Source: Streptomyces sp. MRC013 | GTDB lineage: Bacteria; Actinomycetota; Actinomycetes; Streptomycetales; Streptomycetaceae | DNA: 64,000 nt | Direction of reading: 5' to 3' | NCBI RefSeq assembly: GCF_023614235.1 | Contig: NZ_CP094264.1 | Location: 868,001 to 932,000 of the forward strand | In this document: piece by piece, positions 24,288-32,232 of the stretch | Numbering within the stretch: the first letter of the stretch is position 1 | Layout of the letters: every line of letters begins with the position of its first letter | Program-made: the position numbers and the translations under genes | Notes under the pieces: generated by a model | Databases searched by the model: none | What the model was told of the DNA's origin: nothing | Seen by the model: the letters and a program-made list of their open reading frames with translations, nothing else

Positions 24288-25520
24288 TCAGCGACGCCAG
24301 ACCGACACGACTGCCACGGCCTGGTCGATGTTGAGGCGCGGGTCGCAGAGGGTGGTGTAGCCCAGTGGGTCGAGGAGGTCATCGAGACACGACTCGTCCG
24401 CCACACATTCACCGACGTCCTCCGGCGTGGCTTCCAGGTGCAGCCCCCCTGCGACCACGTGCTCTGCGGCGGCCGCCTCTTGGAAGAGCTCCACTTCGCG
24501 CTTGACGCTGGTCAGCAGGCGGGTCTTGCGGCCCAGGGGGCCGCGCTGGGTGTTGCCGTGCATCGGGTCGCACAGCCAGATGACCGGATGCCCCGCGTCG
24601 CGGACAGCGGCCATCAACGGCGGCAGCCACTCCGCGACCCGACCCACGCCCATCCGGGAGATGAGCGTCAGTCGGCCGGGCGTGCGATCCGGGTCCAGGA
24701 CCGAACAGAGCTGAGTCAGCTCGGCCGGTGTCATCGTCGGACCGACCTTGCAGGCCACCGGGTTCTGGACCCGGGCCAGCATCTGCACGTGCGCACCGTC
24801 CAGCTGGCGGGTGCGGTCCCCGATCCACGGCCAGTGCGTCGAGGACAGCAGCAGGCCCCGCTCGCCACGGCGCAGCAGCGGCAGCTCGTAGTCCAGCACG
24901 AGGGCCTCGTGACTCGTCCACACGGGTGCCACGGTCGGCAGACCCCAGGCACCGCCGAGTCGGCGCAGGAACTCCGTCCCGGCGCGAGCGGCCCGGTAGC
25001 CGGTGAGCAGACGCGCCGGATCCGGCTGGCGCAGCTGCGGATCGGGCTGCGGGTCGTTGACCAGGTGGCCGCGGAACGCCGGGAGTTCGAGCTCTCCGTG
25101 CCGCTCCAGGTCGGCGGAACGGGGCTTGGCGAACTGACCCGCGATCCGACCCACCCGCACCACGGACAGGCCGGTTCGGGCTTGCATCGCCCCGGCCAGC
25201 GAGTCGAGCATGCCGGCCTTGCGGCTGAGCACCTCGGGAACGCAATCCGCGGGGTCCTCGGCGCAGTCGCCCGCCTGCAGGATCTGTAGCCCGCCGGCCG
25301 CGACCTCGGCGAGGAGCAGCCGCAGATGGCGCACCTCGTCCCAGGTCACCAGGCCGGGCAGGTCGCTGAGTTCGCTGCTGAGCCGTTCGGCCAGAGGGTG
25401 GTCCTTCCACCGCGGTTGCTGCCGGGCCGGCAGAGTGCGAAGCCATTGGCCCTCGCGCTCCGGATCCGCAGTGAGGTCGGTTTCAGCTAACGGTGTGAGA
25501 GTGAGAGGCGGCGTGGTCAC
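24288..25520 (-). CDS. Class II DAHP synthase (PhzC-like), TTA codon
   Basis: A 410-residue enzyme that condenses phosphoenolpyruvate and erythrose-4-phosphate to 3-deoxy-arabino-heptulosonate-7-phosphate, the first shikimate step. Class II signatures: metal-ligand Cys in LQAGDCAED, VVRVGRIAGQFAKPRS, THWPWIGDRTRQLDGAHV, NPVACKVGPTMTP and WLCDPMHGNT. It is shorter than the housekeeping type (about 450), like PhzC proteins that lack the N-terminal allosteric extension, so it may escape feedback inhibition. Codon 11 is TTA (25490-25488). The GTG start is preceded by GGGGGAT. It implies a shikimate-derived building block. Confidence 0.9.
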   Translation of the reverse strand: MTTPPLTLTPLAETDLTADPEREGQWLRTLPARQQPRWKDHPLAERLSSELSDLPGLVTWDEVRHLRLLLAEVAAGGLQILQAGDCAEDPADCVPEVLSRKAGMLDSLAGAMQARTGLSVVRVGRIAGQFAKPRSADLERHGELELPAFRGHLVNDPQPDPQLRQPDPARLLTGYRAARAGTEFLRRLGGAWGLPTVAPVWTSHEALVLDYELPLLRRGERGLLLSSTHWPWIGDRTRQLDGAHVQMLARVQNPVACKVGPTMTPAELTQLCSVLDPDRTPGRLTLISRMGVGRVAEWLPPLMAAVRDAGHPVIWLCDPMHGNTQRGPLGRKTRLLTSVKREVELFQEAAAAEHVVAGGLHLEATPEDVGECVADESCLDDLLDPLGYTTLCDPRLNIDQAVAVVSVWRR

Positions 25521-25724
25521 GAGTTTGATCCCCCGAATTGGAAGCTCGTCGCTCCGAAGTTGCGGACATTCCGTCGACGGCCAACCGGCACCTAGCCTGT
25601 TCCGGAAGGCGGAGGCGGACAACTGCTCAGGTGAGCAGGAGGTCGCGCACTAGATTGACTGGAACGGTCGTACCGCGCGCTGATCACCCGCTTCGAGGAG
25701 ATCAGCGTGATCGATCCAGCATTT

Positions 25725-26126
25725 TCAATCGTAGGCGTTCCCAGCCATCTTGCGCTTGAATTCATCGCTGTGCTGGACGTACTCGGCGATCGTTCCGTCC
25801 GGACTCATGGCGCGCAAGTTGCGCCCCGAAGGAACCACCTTGATATCGTCGATGATCTTGACTCCGGTCTGGACGAAGTACGCGCGCACGGCGTCCAGGT
25901 CGTCCACCAAACAGGTCAGCTTGGTAGCCTCGAACTGCTCAGTGTCGGCCTTGTCCCCCGCGAGCAGGAGAACATTTCCGATCCCTACGATATCAAGCCT
26001 AAACGTCTCGTAATAAAATTCGTGGTGCGGACGGTCCACTCCTTGGAGTGTCATGTAGAACTTTTTACACGCCTCGAGTTCCGTCTTCCGAAGGTATATC
26101 CGGTAAAAAGATTTGACGATCTTCAC
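25725..26126 (-). CDS. VOC-superfamily (glyoxalase/dioxygenase fold) small protein
   Basis: A 133-residue protein with two beta-alpha-beta-beta-beta modules: IVKSFYRIYLRKTELEACKKF, LDIVGIGNVLLLAGD, KLTCLVDDLDAVRAYFVQTG and LRAMSPDGTIAEYVQHSDEF. The final SPDG...EYVQ strand is a standard VOC end and supplies a possible metal-binding Glu. Base composition is clearly lower in GC than neighbours (codons such as TTT, TAT, AAT, ATA), which suggests recent transfer. GTG 26126 follows GGGAG. Roles of VOC proteins range from extradiol cleavage to resistance; the choice cannot be made here. Confidence 0.75.
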   Translation of the reverse strand: MKIVKSFYRIYLRKTELEACKKFYMTLQGVDRPHHEFYYETFRLDIVGIGNVLLLAGDKADTEQFEATKLTCLVDDLDAVRAYFVQTGVKIIDDIKVVPSGRNLRAMSPDGTIAEYVQHSDEFKRKMAGNAYD

Positions 26127-26149
26127 GACTGCTCCCGACTCAAGCCGTT

Positions 26150-26230
26150 GCTGGGTGGAACTGGACCGGACGTCACGGTGTCGTGCGAACAAGGCGGGCG
26201 ACGGATGCCCCTGGCCCGCGAAATCCGCTC
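26150..26230 (+). repeat. Inverted copy of the 3' part of the Cys-rich gene
   Basis: This strip is a near-identical reverse complement of about 27,766-27,830. In the plus-strand frame it encodes GPDVTVSCEQGG, matching EPDVTVSCEQAGDGCTWRAE of the Cys-rich protein encoded at 27696-28232; a one-base change then shifts the frame. It is the remnant of a second copy of that gene or of a rearrangement. The rest of the gap 26127-26490 holds no convincing gene. Confidence 0.75.
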
Positions 26231-26490
26231 ACGCCCAGGAAACGACGTGACCCGGTCACCGGAGCGCGGACGGGGCGGTGACCGGACCAGCGGCGGTGCC
26301 GCGAGGTCGCGGGCCGGCGACCGGCTGCCGTCGAGGGTCATGCCGAGTCGCCGGCCCACGGCCACACTGAGGCCGAGGGCCGCGGTGCGGGCCGGGTCCC
26401 CGTGCACGGGGCGTCCCCGCCCCGAGCAACGCGCCTGTCAGCGACGGGAGACGCCCCACGCGCAGGACAACGTAGCGATCTCCGTCTTCC

Positions 26491-27549
26491 CTACCGTCGC
26501 TCCGTCAGGAAATGGAACCCCTTGCCGTTGATGGTAATGGTCATGTGCATTCCCGATCCTTCCGTGGCCGCTCCCTGCGAGACGAGGTAGGGCATGTGCC
26601 ACTGGTACTGCACGAGGGTTCCCTTGGCCGGAAGGAAGTCCGACCCATCGTGCCGCGAGACGTCGCCGTAGTTGTTGACGCCGAACCGACGGGGGTGCGT
26701 GCCTATCCACGGAAACACAGCCGCGCCGGCCTGTGCGAAATCCTCCGGCGTCTCCAACTGCGCGACGGCCTTCTCCGCTTCGAGCGCCAGCTCCTTGTAG
26801 TAATCGCGAATCTGACTACCACTGCTCCGATTGACCACCTCGCGCGGAACGATCAGGAACACGAGGTGGTTTCCGAAGGGAAGGCTTGCGGCGTACGAGG
26901 CGTTCTTCATCACGAGAAGGTTCTCGCTGGACCTCTTGTGGAACTCCGCCTTGACCATGTCGAGAAATGAACCGATCTTCCCGGCCGGCTCGACGGTCTC
27001 TCGAACCGTCCAGGGCATGAGGCGCACCGTTTCGTTCTCATCGACGGACGGCTTCCTCTCGGGGAGGTACTGGTCCAGGTCAGAGGTCTGCAGTTGAAGC
27101 TCCGCTATCACCTTCGCAATGCGGAACCGGTCTTCGCCCGCCTTCATGGTGCTCATCAACGCCTGGTGGAAGCGGAAGCACCTGTAGCCGTCCTGTATCG
27201 ACATGGGGAAGGCTGTGAAGATCCCCTGGATGTTGGGGTTCGACTTGTACGTGACGGACATCAGCAGGAAGCCGTCGTAGTAGTTGGGGTATTCGTCGAG
27301 CACGATCCCCTGGAAGGAATCGATCGGGAATTCTTCCGGGCTTTCGAACTCCCGCTCGATCAAGTGGCACTTCGAAAAGAGCGGATTCTCGTCGAAGAAG
27401 TGACCGACTGCGTCCCGAAAATCGTCGAGCGAAAAAGGCCGCTCAACGCTGTACGTCGAAAGCGCCGGGTAGAACTGCGCCACGTTGAGGGGGCGCGGAA
27501 AAGCCATCAGGTTCAGGCGGATTATTTTGTCAACCATCGACAAAGGCAT
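26491..27549 (-). CDS. Condensation/acyltransferase-fold protein lacking the catalytic His pair
   Basis: A 352-residue protein of lower GC than its surroundings. The layout suggests the condensation-domain/alcohol-acyltransferase fold: FSLDDFRDAVGHFFDENPLF near the N-terminus, PMSIQDG at 115-121 in the position of HHxxxDG, followed by a helix, and near the end FGVNNYGDVSRHDGSD, where the family has a conserved SNxG strand, then MHMTITINGKGFHFL. The Asp-Gly survives but both histidines are replaced, so classical acyl transfer is doubtful. It could be a structural or binding protein, or use another chemistry. The family call is inference. Start ATG 27549 has GGAG nine bases upstream. Confidence 0.45.
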   Translation of the reverse strand: MPLSMVDKIIRLNLMAFPRPLNVAQFYPALSTYSVERPFSLDDFRDAVGHFFDENPLFSKCHLIEREFESPEEFPIDSFQGIVLDEYPNYYDGFLLMSVTYKSNPNIQGIFTAFPMSIQDGYRCFRFHQALMSTMKAGEDRFRIAKVIAELQLQTSDLDQYLPERKPSVDENETVRLMPWTVRETVEPAGKIGSFLDMVKAEFHKRSSENLLVMKNASYAASLPFGNHLVFLIVPREVVNRSSGSQIRDYYKELALEAEKAVAQLETPEDFAQAGAAVFPWIGTHPRRFGVNNYGDVSRHDGSDFLPAKGTLVQYQWHMPYLVSQGAATEGSGMHMTITINGKGFHFLTERR

Positions 27550-27695
27550 GCCTAATCACTCCGATAGACGCGTGCGAGAAGTGCGGAAAGACGTTTCGGT
27601 CGGGGTCAGGCAAAGTCGCGACAACGTGTCCGAGTTGATGGCATCGCCAAACGCCCTTCTAGGCCGACGGGGCGGGAACCCGTACTGCCGTCGGT

Positions 27696-28232
27696 TCAAT
27701 CAGCGGCTGGTCCGCGGTGCGGCGCCCCGGCCGCGTCCTCCCCCGAAGCCTGAGCGGGTTCCGCGCGCCAGGTGCACCCGTCGCCCGCCTGTTCGCACGA
27801 CACCGTGACGTCTGGTTCCACGTAGCGGGCGGCGATGGTGGTGTGGAGTTTCTGGCAGTACCCGCACGGTGACTTGAACGTCAGGACGACGCCGGCGCGG
27901 GCAGCCTTTTTGCGGTACCGGAGGATCCCGCAGTCGGCGTTGCGCAGAACGGTGCCCGAGGGCTGGGACTCAGTGGACACTGCCGAGTCGTACAGCAAGA
28001 GCTGACGTTGCAGCCGGGTCATGAAGTGATCGGTGGCCGACACCCCGTCGGGCCGTTGTGCCCGCAGCAGGTCCGCGGTGATGCGGGAGTTCGCCTCGAT
28101 CCATCCGGCCAGGCCTTCTTCGCCGTGCTCTCCCAGGACGAACTCCTCCGCGGCCGCCTGGGCCTCGAAGTACCGCTGGCGCCACAGGTCGACCTTCTCC
28201 GCCGGGTCGAGAGAGGGCGTTTCACCGGTCAT
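27696..28232 (-). CDS. Unrecognised Cys-rich protein, probably metal-binding
   Basis: A 178-residue protein. A helical N-terminal two thirds (RYFEAQAAAEEFVLGEHGEE, then THFMTRLQRQLLLYD-like helix) leads to a compact domain with Cys101, the pair Cys123/Cys126 (SPCGYCQKLH), Cys146 and Cys153, plus nearby His130. This spacing suggests a zinc- or iron-binding site. I do not recognise the family. It starts at ATG 28232, 11 bases inside the end of the carboxymuconolactone-decarboxylase-like gene, so it belongs with the Rieske dioxygenase group. A fragment of the same sequence sits inverted at 26.2 kb. Confidence 0.6.
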   Translation of the reverse strand: MTGETPSLDPAEKVDLWRQRYFEAQAAAEEFVLGEHGEEGLAGWIEANSRITADLLRAQRPDGVSATDHFMTRLQRQLLLYDSAVSTESQPSGTVLRNADCGILRYRKKAARAGVVLTFKSPCGYCQKLHTTIAARYVEPDVTVSCEQAGDGCTWRAEPAQASGEDAAGAPHRGPAAD

Positions 28233-28614
28233 GGTCCGCCTCCTCCTCGGTGGCGGCGTCCAACTCGGCGAAGACCTCCTGGGCCACGCGCAGCCCGTTG
28301 TTGGCGACCGGCCAGCCGCCGTAGTAGGCGAGCTGAATGATGACTTCGATGATCTTCTCTCGCGACATCCCGAGGTTCAGGGAGGCACCGATGTGGCCCC
28401 GCAGCTCCCAATCGGTCCGCGCCAGCGCGACCGCGGTCAGTGCGACCAGTTCGCGCTCCTCGAGGCTCAGGTGCGGCCGGGCCCAAATCTCACCGAACAA
28501 GTGGTCGGTGGTGATCTGCAGCCACTCCGGGTGATTTCCCGGGCGCGGTTCGCGGCCGAAGACCTCCTTGAAAATGGCTTCACCCCGCTCGCGCCGGGTA
28601 GACGGTTGATTCAT
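28222..28614 (-). CDS. Carboxymuconolactone-decarboxylase/AhpD-like protein
   Basis: A 130-residue all-helical protein. Family signatures: RRERGEAIFKEVFG, LSLEERELVALTAVALART, ELRGHIGASLNLGMSREKII, then EVIIQLAYYGGWPVANNGLR. It lacks the CxxC of AhpD, so it is of the gamma-carboxymuconolactone-decarboxylase type rather than a peroxidase reductase. That fits its location with a Rieske ring-hydroxylating dioxygenase. ATG 28614 is well placed; the gene overlaps the following Cys-rich gene. Confidence 0.85.
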   Translation of the reverse strand: MNQPSTRRERGEAIFKEVFGREPRPGNHPEWLQITTDHLFGEIWARPHLSLEERELVALTAVALARTDWELRGHIGASLNLGMSREKIIEVIIQLAYYGGWPVANNGLRVAQEVFAELDAATEEEADHDR

Positions 28615-28785
28615 CGACAAACTCCTATGCAAGGGCGGATGGTTGTAACGCCACGACGTCACGAAGACGAGGACCAGCCCGGGCCCCAGCCGCCGACGAC
28701 GCTGAGGACGTGGGCCTCGCGGGGGAGGCCCGGCTCGGCTGCGGCGGCGGCTGGCGAGCCGGGGCTGGCCGCTGTCATCGGCCCG

Positions 28786-29298
28786 TTACAGGACGATGCT
28801 GATCTTGCCGTGCTCGACCAGCGTCTCGTGGTCGAGCACCACGACCCGTCGCCGGATCCGGAACGACTCGCCCTCGGGGACGAGTTCGAACCGGTATTTC
28901 CCGACGTAGGCGTCGGAGCGCCCGTGCCCGAAGCGGTATGCGACGACATTCGCCGCCACCTCGAGATAACCGCCCTGGTCAGCCACGATTTCCACGTTGC
29001 TGATCATGCGATTCGTTCGCGACCGCGGGTCCTCGCACCACACCTCGCCATTGAGGAGCTGCTCGATCCGCTGGCGAAGCCGGGCGGCGTTGTCGTCGAT
29101 GAGCTTGAGCGCGCCGGTCGACTCGTCGCGGACGTCGGTAGCCGGCACCACGTAACGGATGTCGTCGGTCAGCATCTCGTCGTACCACTCGGCCAGGCGC
29201 CACTCGTCGAGCAGCCGAGCCTCACGGAACAGGAACTGGCTGACCCGGTGCCACAGCCTCACCTGGGCTGCCTCGTCGACTATCACTTCGCTGGTCAT
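28786..29298 (-). CDS. Ring-hydroxylating dioxygenase beta subunit
   Basis: A 170-residue small subunit of a Rieske terminal oxygenase, with the NTF2-like fold. Hallmarks: FLFREARLLDEWRLAEWYDE, MLTDDIRYVVPATDVR, the SRTNRMISNVEI helix-strand and a C-terminal FRIRRRVVVLDHETL. It plays a structural role in the alpha3beta3 complex. It starts at ATG 29298 inside the stop of the alpha gene (ATGA-type overlap), ensuring equal amounts. Confidence 0.9.
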   Translation of the reverse strand: MTSEVIVDEAAQVRLWHRVSQFLFREARLLDEWRLAEWYDEMLTDDIRYVVPATDVRDESTGALKLIDDNAARLRQRIEQLLNGEVWCEDPRSRTNRMISNVEIVADQGGYLEVAANVVAYRFGHGRSDAYVGKYRFELVPEGESFRIRRRVVVLDHETLVEHGKISIVL

Positions 29299-30614
29299 CG
29301 CTTCTCCGCCCCCTGCAACTCGACCTGCTGAGCGACCTCGAAGTGACCGTCGTCGCCGTGCATCAGCCGGTCCCACTGCCGCCAGAACTCGCGGGCGGGA
29401 AGCTCGTCGGTCGTCTCGGGGGTCTCCTTGTCCATACCGCGCGACAGATCCGAGTAGCGCACCGTGCGGTTGAGGTAACCCCGCTGGCACGACTCGACGA
29501 TCTCGATGTCGTCGGGAGTGGCGAAGCCGGCGGGACCGAGGAACGTCAGGTAGTGGCTCTTGCGGAGTTCCCGGATCTCCGGATCTTCGTCCTTGGGGGC
29601 CAGCGCAACCGAGGTGATGGACATCCGGTTGGCGCCGATCGGTTCGATCTTGCGAATCGTGATCGCGATCGCGTCGATGACCATCAAGTTGGGGAAGATC
29701 AGCAACGCGCGATTGGTGCCGGTGATCCGTTCGGCGCGTTCGGCGCCGAACCGGTCGACGAAGCGTGCGGCGGTCGCCTCGATCCGCGGCCGGACCTCGT
29801 CACCGAACATCGGCGTCCAGTGGGCGAGCGGGCGGGCTGCGGCCGGCGGCAGTTCGTTGGCTCCATGACCCAGACCGAGGGCGCGGCCGAAGCCACCTCG
29901 TCGTCGTGGAGGCACCGACCCGAGCGACTGCATGTAGCTGACGTAGCGCTTGTGCAGTGCTCGGAAGTGGTAGATGTCGACGCTGTTCTCCATCATGAGC
30001 TTCCAGTTGGCCTGAGCCCCGTGGAGTTGCGCGCCTTGGATCACCTCCATTCCGACCTCGGACTGGTCGTCGATCAGATCGAGGTACTCCGTGGCTCCCG
30101 CCAGGTATTCGGGCAGGGTGCGCGGCTGCTCCGGATCGAAGGTGACGAAGACGAAACCGCGGTAACTGTCGCTACGGTGCTGCGCCAGTCCGAAGTCCGC
30201 CTTCCGAAAGCCCGGCCCGTACCCGTCCGGAAGCGGAACCCCGACCAGTTCGCCCCGGTTGGAGAACGTCCAGTCGTGATAAGGGCACCGGAACGACTTG
30301 GCCTGCCCGGCCGGCTGCGAGCAGATCAGGGCCCCGCGGTGAGTGCAGCTGTTGGCAAACACCCGGATCACCCCGTCGGACCCGTGCGCCATGACCACCG
30401 GGCGCCCGCCGACGTCGCGTGACACGTAGGAGCCCGGCTCGGGCACCTCCGATTCGTGCCCGACGTACAACCAGCAGCGATCGAAGATCCTGGCCATCTC
30501 CTGCGCGGCCAGGTCGTCGTCGGTGTAGGCGCGGCGATCCACCCGGAACGAGAGGCGCTCTAAATCATCGACGACGATCGGGTCGTCCACCGGCGGCTGC
30601 AGTTCGATCGTCAC
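29295..30614 (-). CDS. Rieske ring-hydroxylating dioxygenase alpha subunit, TTA codon
   Basis: A 439-residue terminal oxygenase. The Rieske [2Fe-2S] ligands are C90-T-H92 (SCTHRG) and C110-P-Y-H113 (CPYHDW). The mononuclear iron site is Asp213, His216 and His221 (NSVDIYHFRALH), so both centres look intact. It would dihydroxylate or otherwise oxygenate an aromatic acid using electrons from a ferredoxin/reductase, neither of which is encoded nearby. Codon 18 is TTA (30563-30561). The GTG start follows AGAGGGAGCA. It heads a minus-strand group of dioxygenase alpha, beta, decarboxylase-like and Cys-rich genes. Confidence 0.9.
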   Translation of the reverse strand: MTIELQPPVDDPIVVDDLERLSFRVDRRAYTDDDLAAQEMARIFDRCWLYVGHESEVPEPGSYVSRDVGGRPVVMAHGSDGVIRVFANSCTHRGALICSQPAGQAKSFRCPYHDWTFSNRGELVGVPLPDGYGPGFRKADFGLAQHRSDSYRGFVFVTFDPEQPRTLPEYLAGATEYLDLIDDQSEVGMEVIQGAQLHGAQANWKLMMENSVDIYHFRALHKRYVSYMQSLGSVPPRRRGGFGRALGLGHGANELPPAAARPLAHWTPMFGDEVRPRIEATAARFVDRFGAERAERITGTNRALLIFPNLMVIDAIAITIRKIEPIGANRMSITSVALAPKDEDPEIRELRKSHYLTFLGPAGFATPDDIEIVESCQRGYLNRTVRYSDLSRGMDKETPETTDELPAREFWRQWDRLMHGDDGHFEVAQQVELQGAEKR

Positions 30615-30904
30615 TGCTCCCTCTTTCGCTCTAGTTTCTGGACGGTGCTGACGACCACCTCGGTCGTGCGTGCGGCGGCATCGCCGCATTCCGGCTGCGC
30701 GGCGCGCACCCGGCCCCCGACGTGTGTCTGACCAAATGCACCAGTGCAGGGAGGTAAAACCCAACCACCGGGGGCCGTTCGAGACTCCGCAGCCCTCCTG
30801 GGTGGTGGATTGCAACCACGGGCAGGCTGTCAGATCGCCAAGTCGGCCGTACATAGGTCTTAAGACCCATCGTCGGCTGTCGCTGTGCTTCGACGCCGGG
30901 TCCG

Positions 30905-31160
30905 TCAAACGAGCAGCGCAACCGGGATGATCGGGTTGCCGACGGGCCGCTGGGAGCCGGTCGTCGAAGGGCGATGTCGAAGGCGTTCAGCGCGGCCTTC
31001 CAGCGCGTGGTCCAGCGGGCTTGGCCCCGGCCGGTGGGATCGAGCGACGTGATCGCCGGTTGGACGCGCTTCAGGGCGGCCTGCTCGTTCGGGAAGTGCC
31101 CGCGGGCCTCGACCGCCCGCCGGATCCGCGCGTTCACCGACTCGATCGCGTTCGCGGCGC
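30905..31160 (-). pseudogene. IS256-type transposase C-terminal relic
   Basis: The frame reads ARIRRAVEARGHFPNEQAAL, then SLDPTGRGQARWTTRWKAAL and NAFDIALRR. This is the standard C-terminus of IS256 (mutator) transposases in actinomycetes. The catalytic DDE part is gone and the end of the frame runs into unrelated sequence. The 290 bases between it and the Rieske gene show no gene. Confidence 0.7.
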
Positions 31161-31306
31161 AGCACGACTTCGGGAGGCGCCTCGCCTGGGCCGTGGTCGG
31201 TGTTCACGAGAACGGGAGGCACCTCATGGACCCTCCCGCCGGCCGGGTGGAGGCGGGCGTCGGCTGGGCCGCGTCCGGACGTCAGCGTGCCCCGTAGGGT
31301 CGCCCG

Positions 31307-31742
31307 ATGTTCGATCGCGTGGAGACCAAGGTGTCGCCGCAGGTGCCCCGGTTCCCTGCCCAGGCGCGGTTCCGGGTCGATGGCGAGGACTTGGCCGAGG
31401 AGGTGATCGGCGGGTCCGGGCCGTGCGCGGGCCGTGGGCCGTACGCGTCTGATGCGCTGCCGGCCGGCCGCCCGAGCCCTCTCCGCGCGACCGGCGAGGC
31501 ACGCCGCCCGGAGCTGGGGAAACCGGACCGCACCGGTGACTGCTGCGGCTTCCCGACCGCGGTCGTGCAGCGATCCGGCGGGACCGTGCAGTGGTCGGAC
31601 GGGGAGGTTCCGTCGGAGTCTCCGCCCGCGCCCACCCCCCGCCGGAGTTCCCCTTCGACGCGAGTCGGTACGGCGCCGAAGCAGACCGCGCTGAGGCGGG
31701 TGGCGGGCGCACCTGTGGCCCAGCACGCCGCGGACCCTGAAC
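31307..31742 (+). pseudogene. Frameshifted conserved hypothetical protein
   Basis: The plus-strand frame begins MFDRVETKVSPQVPRFPAQ and continues with FRVDGEDLAEEVIGG, CCGFPTAVVQRSGGTVQWSD and GEVPSESPPAP, then a one-base shift is needed to continue as PEFPFDASRYGAEADRAEA before a stop. This resembles a small conserved Streptomyces protein whose function I do not know. The frameshift marks it as broken, unless it is a sequencing error. Confidence 0.4.
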
Positions 31743-32232
31743 GGCTGGGGCTCTCACCGGCCCGTCCGTGGTCAGCGGGGGAACGCTCAGGCCCCGGCGC
31801 TGTCGAAACCCGTGAACATTCCGACCGGGCTGTGACCGCTGACCGTCTCCCGAAGCAACGTGGAAATACTGCCCGTTCTCGTGAACAGAGCCGAAGGTCG
31901 CGGCGGTGAGTGTCGACAGCGCCGGTTTCCCCGGCCTGGACCACCGGCGGGAGGTGGAGGAGTTACAGGACCGGACGGGAGTTCCGGTGCTCGGCCCGTG
32001 CCGGAAAGGCGCGGGCCGGCCGGTGGAGATCCTGCGTGGACACCGACGCGAAAGCGCTCAGAGGCTGGTGTGAGGACGTGTGCCGGTCGTTCGTCCGGTG
32101 AGAACGACCGCATGGCGTCTCGGACGGCGGGGAGCGGGTCGGCCGTCCGAGCCCCTGGCGGCCACCGGCGACGCCGGGAACGATCGATGGCGCCAACTGC
32201 TGCCCGGCGCGGTGAGGGCCGGGCAGCAGCCG
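31743..32232. other. Gap without a recognisable gene
   Basis: Only low-quality, Arg/Pro/Gly-rich open frames are present between the broken hypothetical gene and the end of the LuxR gene. A plus-strand run near 31,905-32,060 (SAGFPGLDHRREVEELQD) may be another eroded coding fragment. No repeat or hairpin stands out. Confidence 0.4.

Noticed and set aside
26123..26407. A minus-strand ORF of 94 codons that overlaps the VOC start as GTGA, like the true operon genes
   Set aside because: Its protein has no family resemblance, and it contains the antisense of the inverted Cys-gene fragment, so the overlap is probably accidental.
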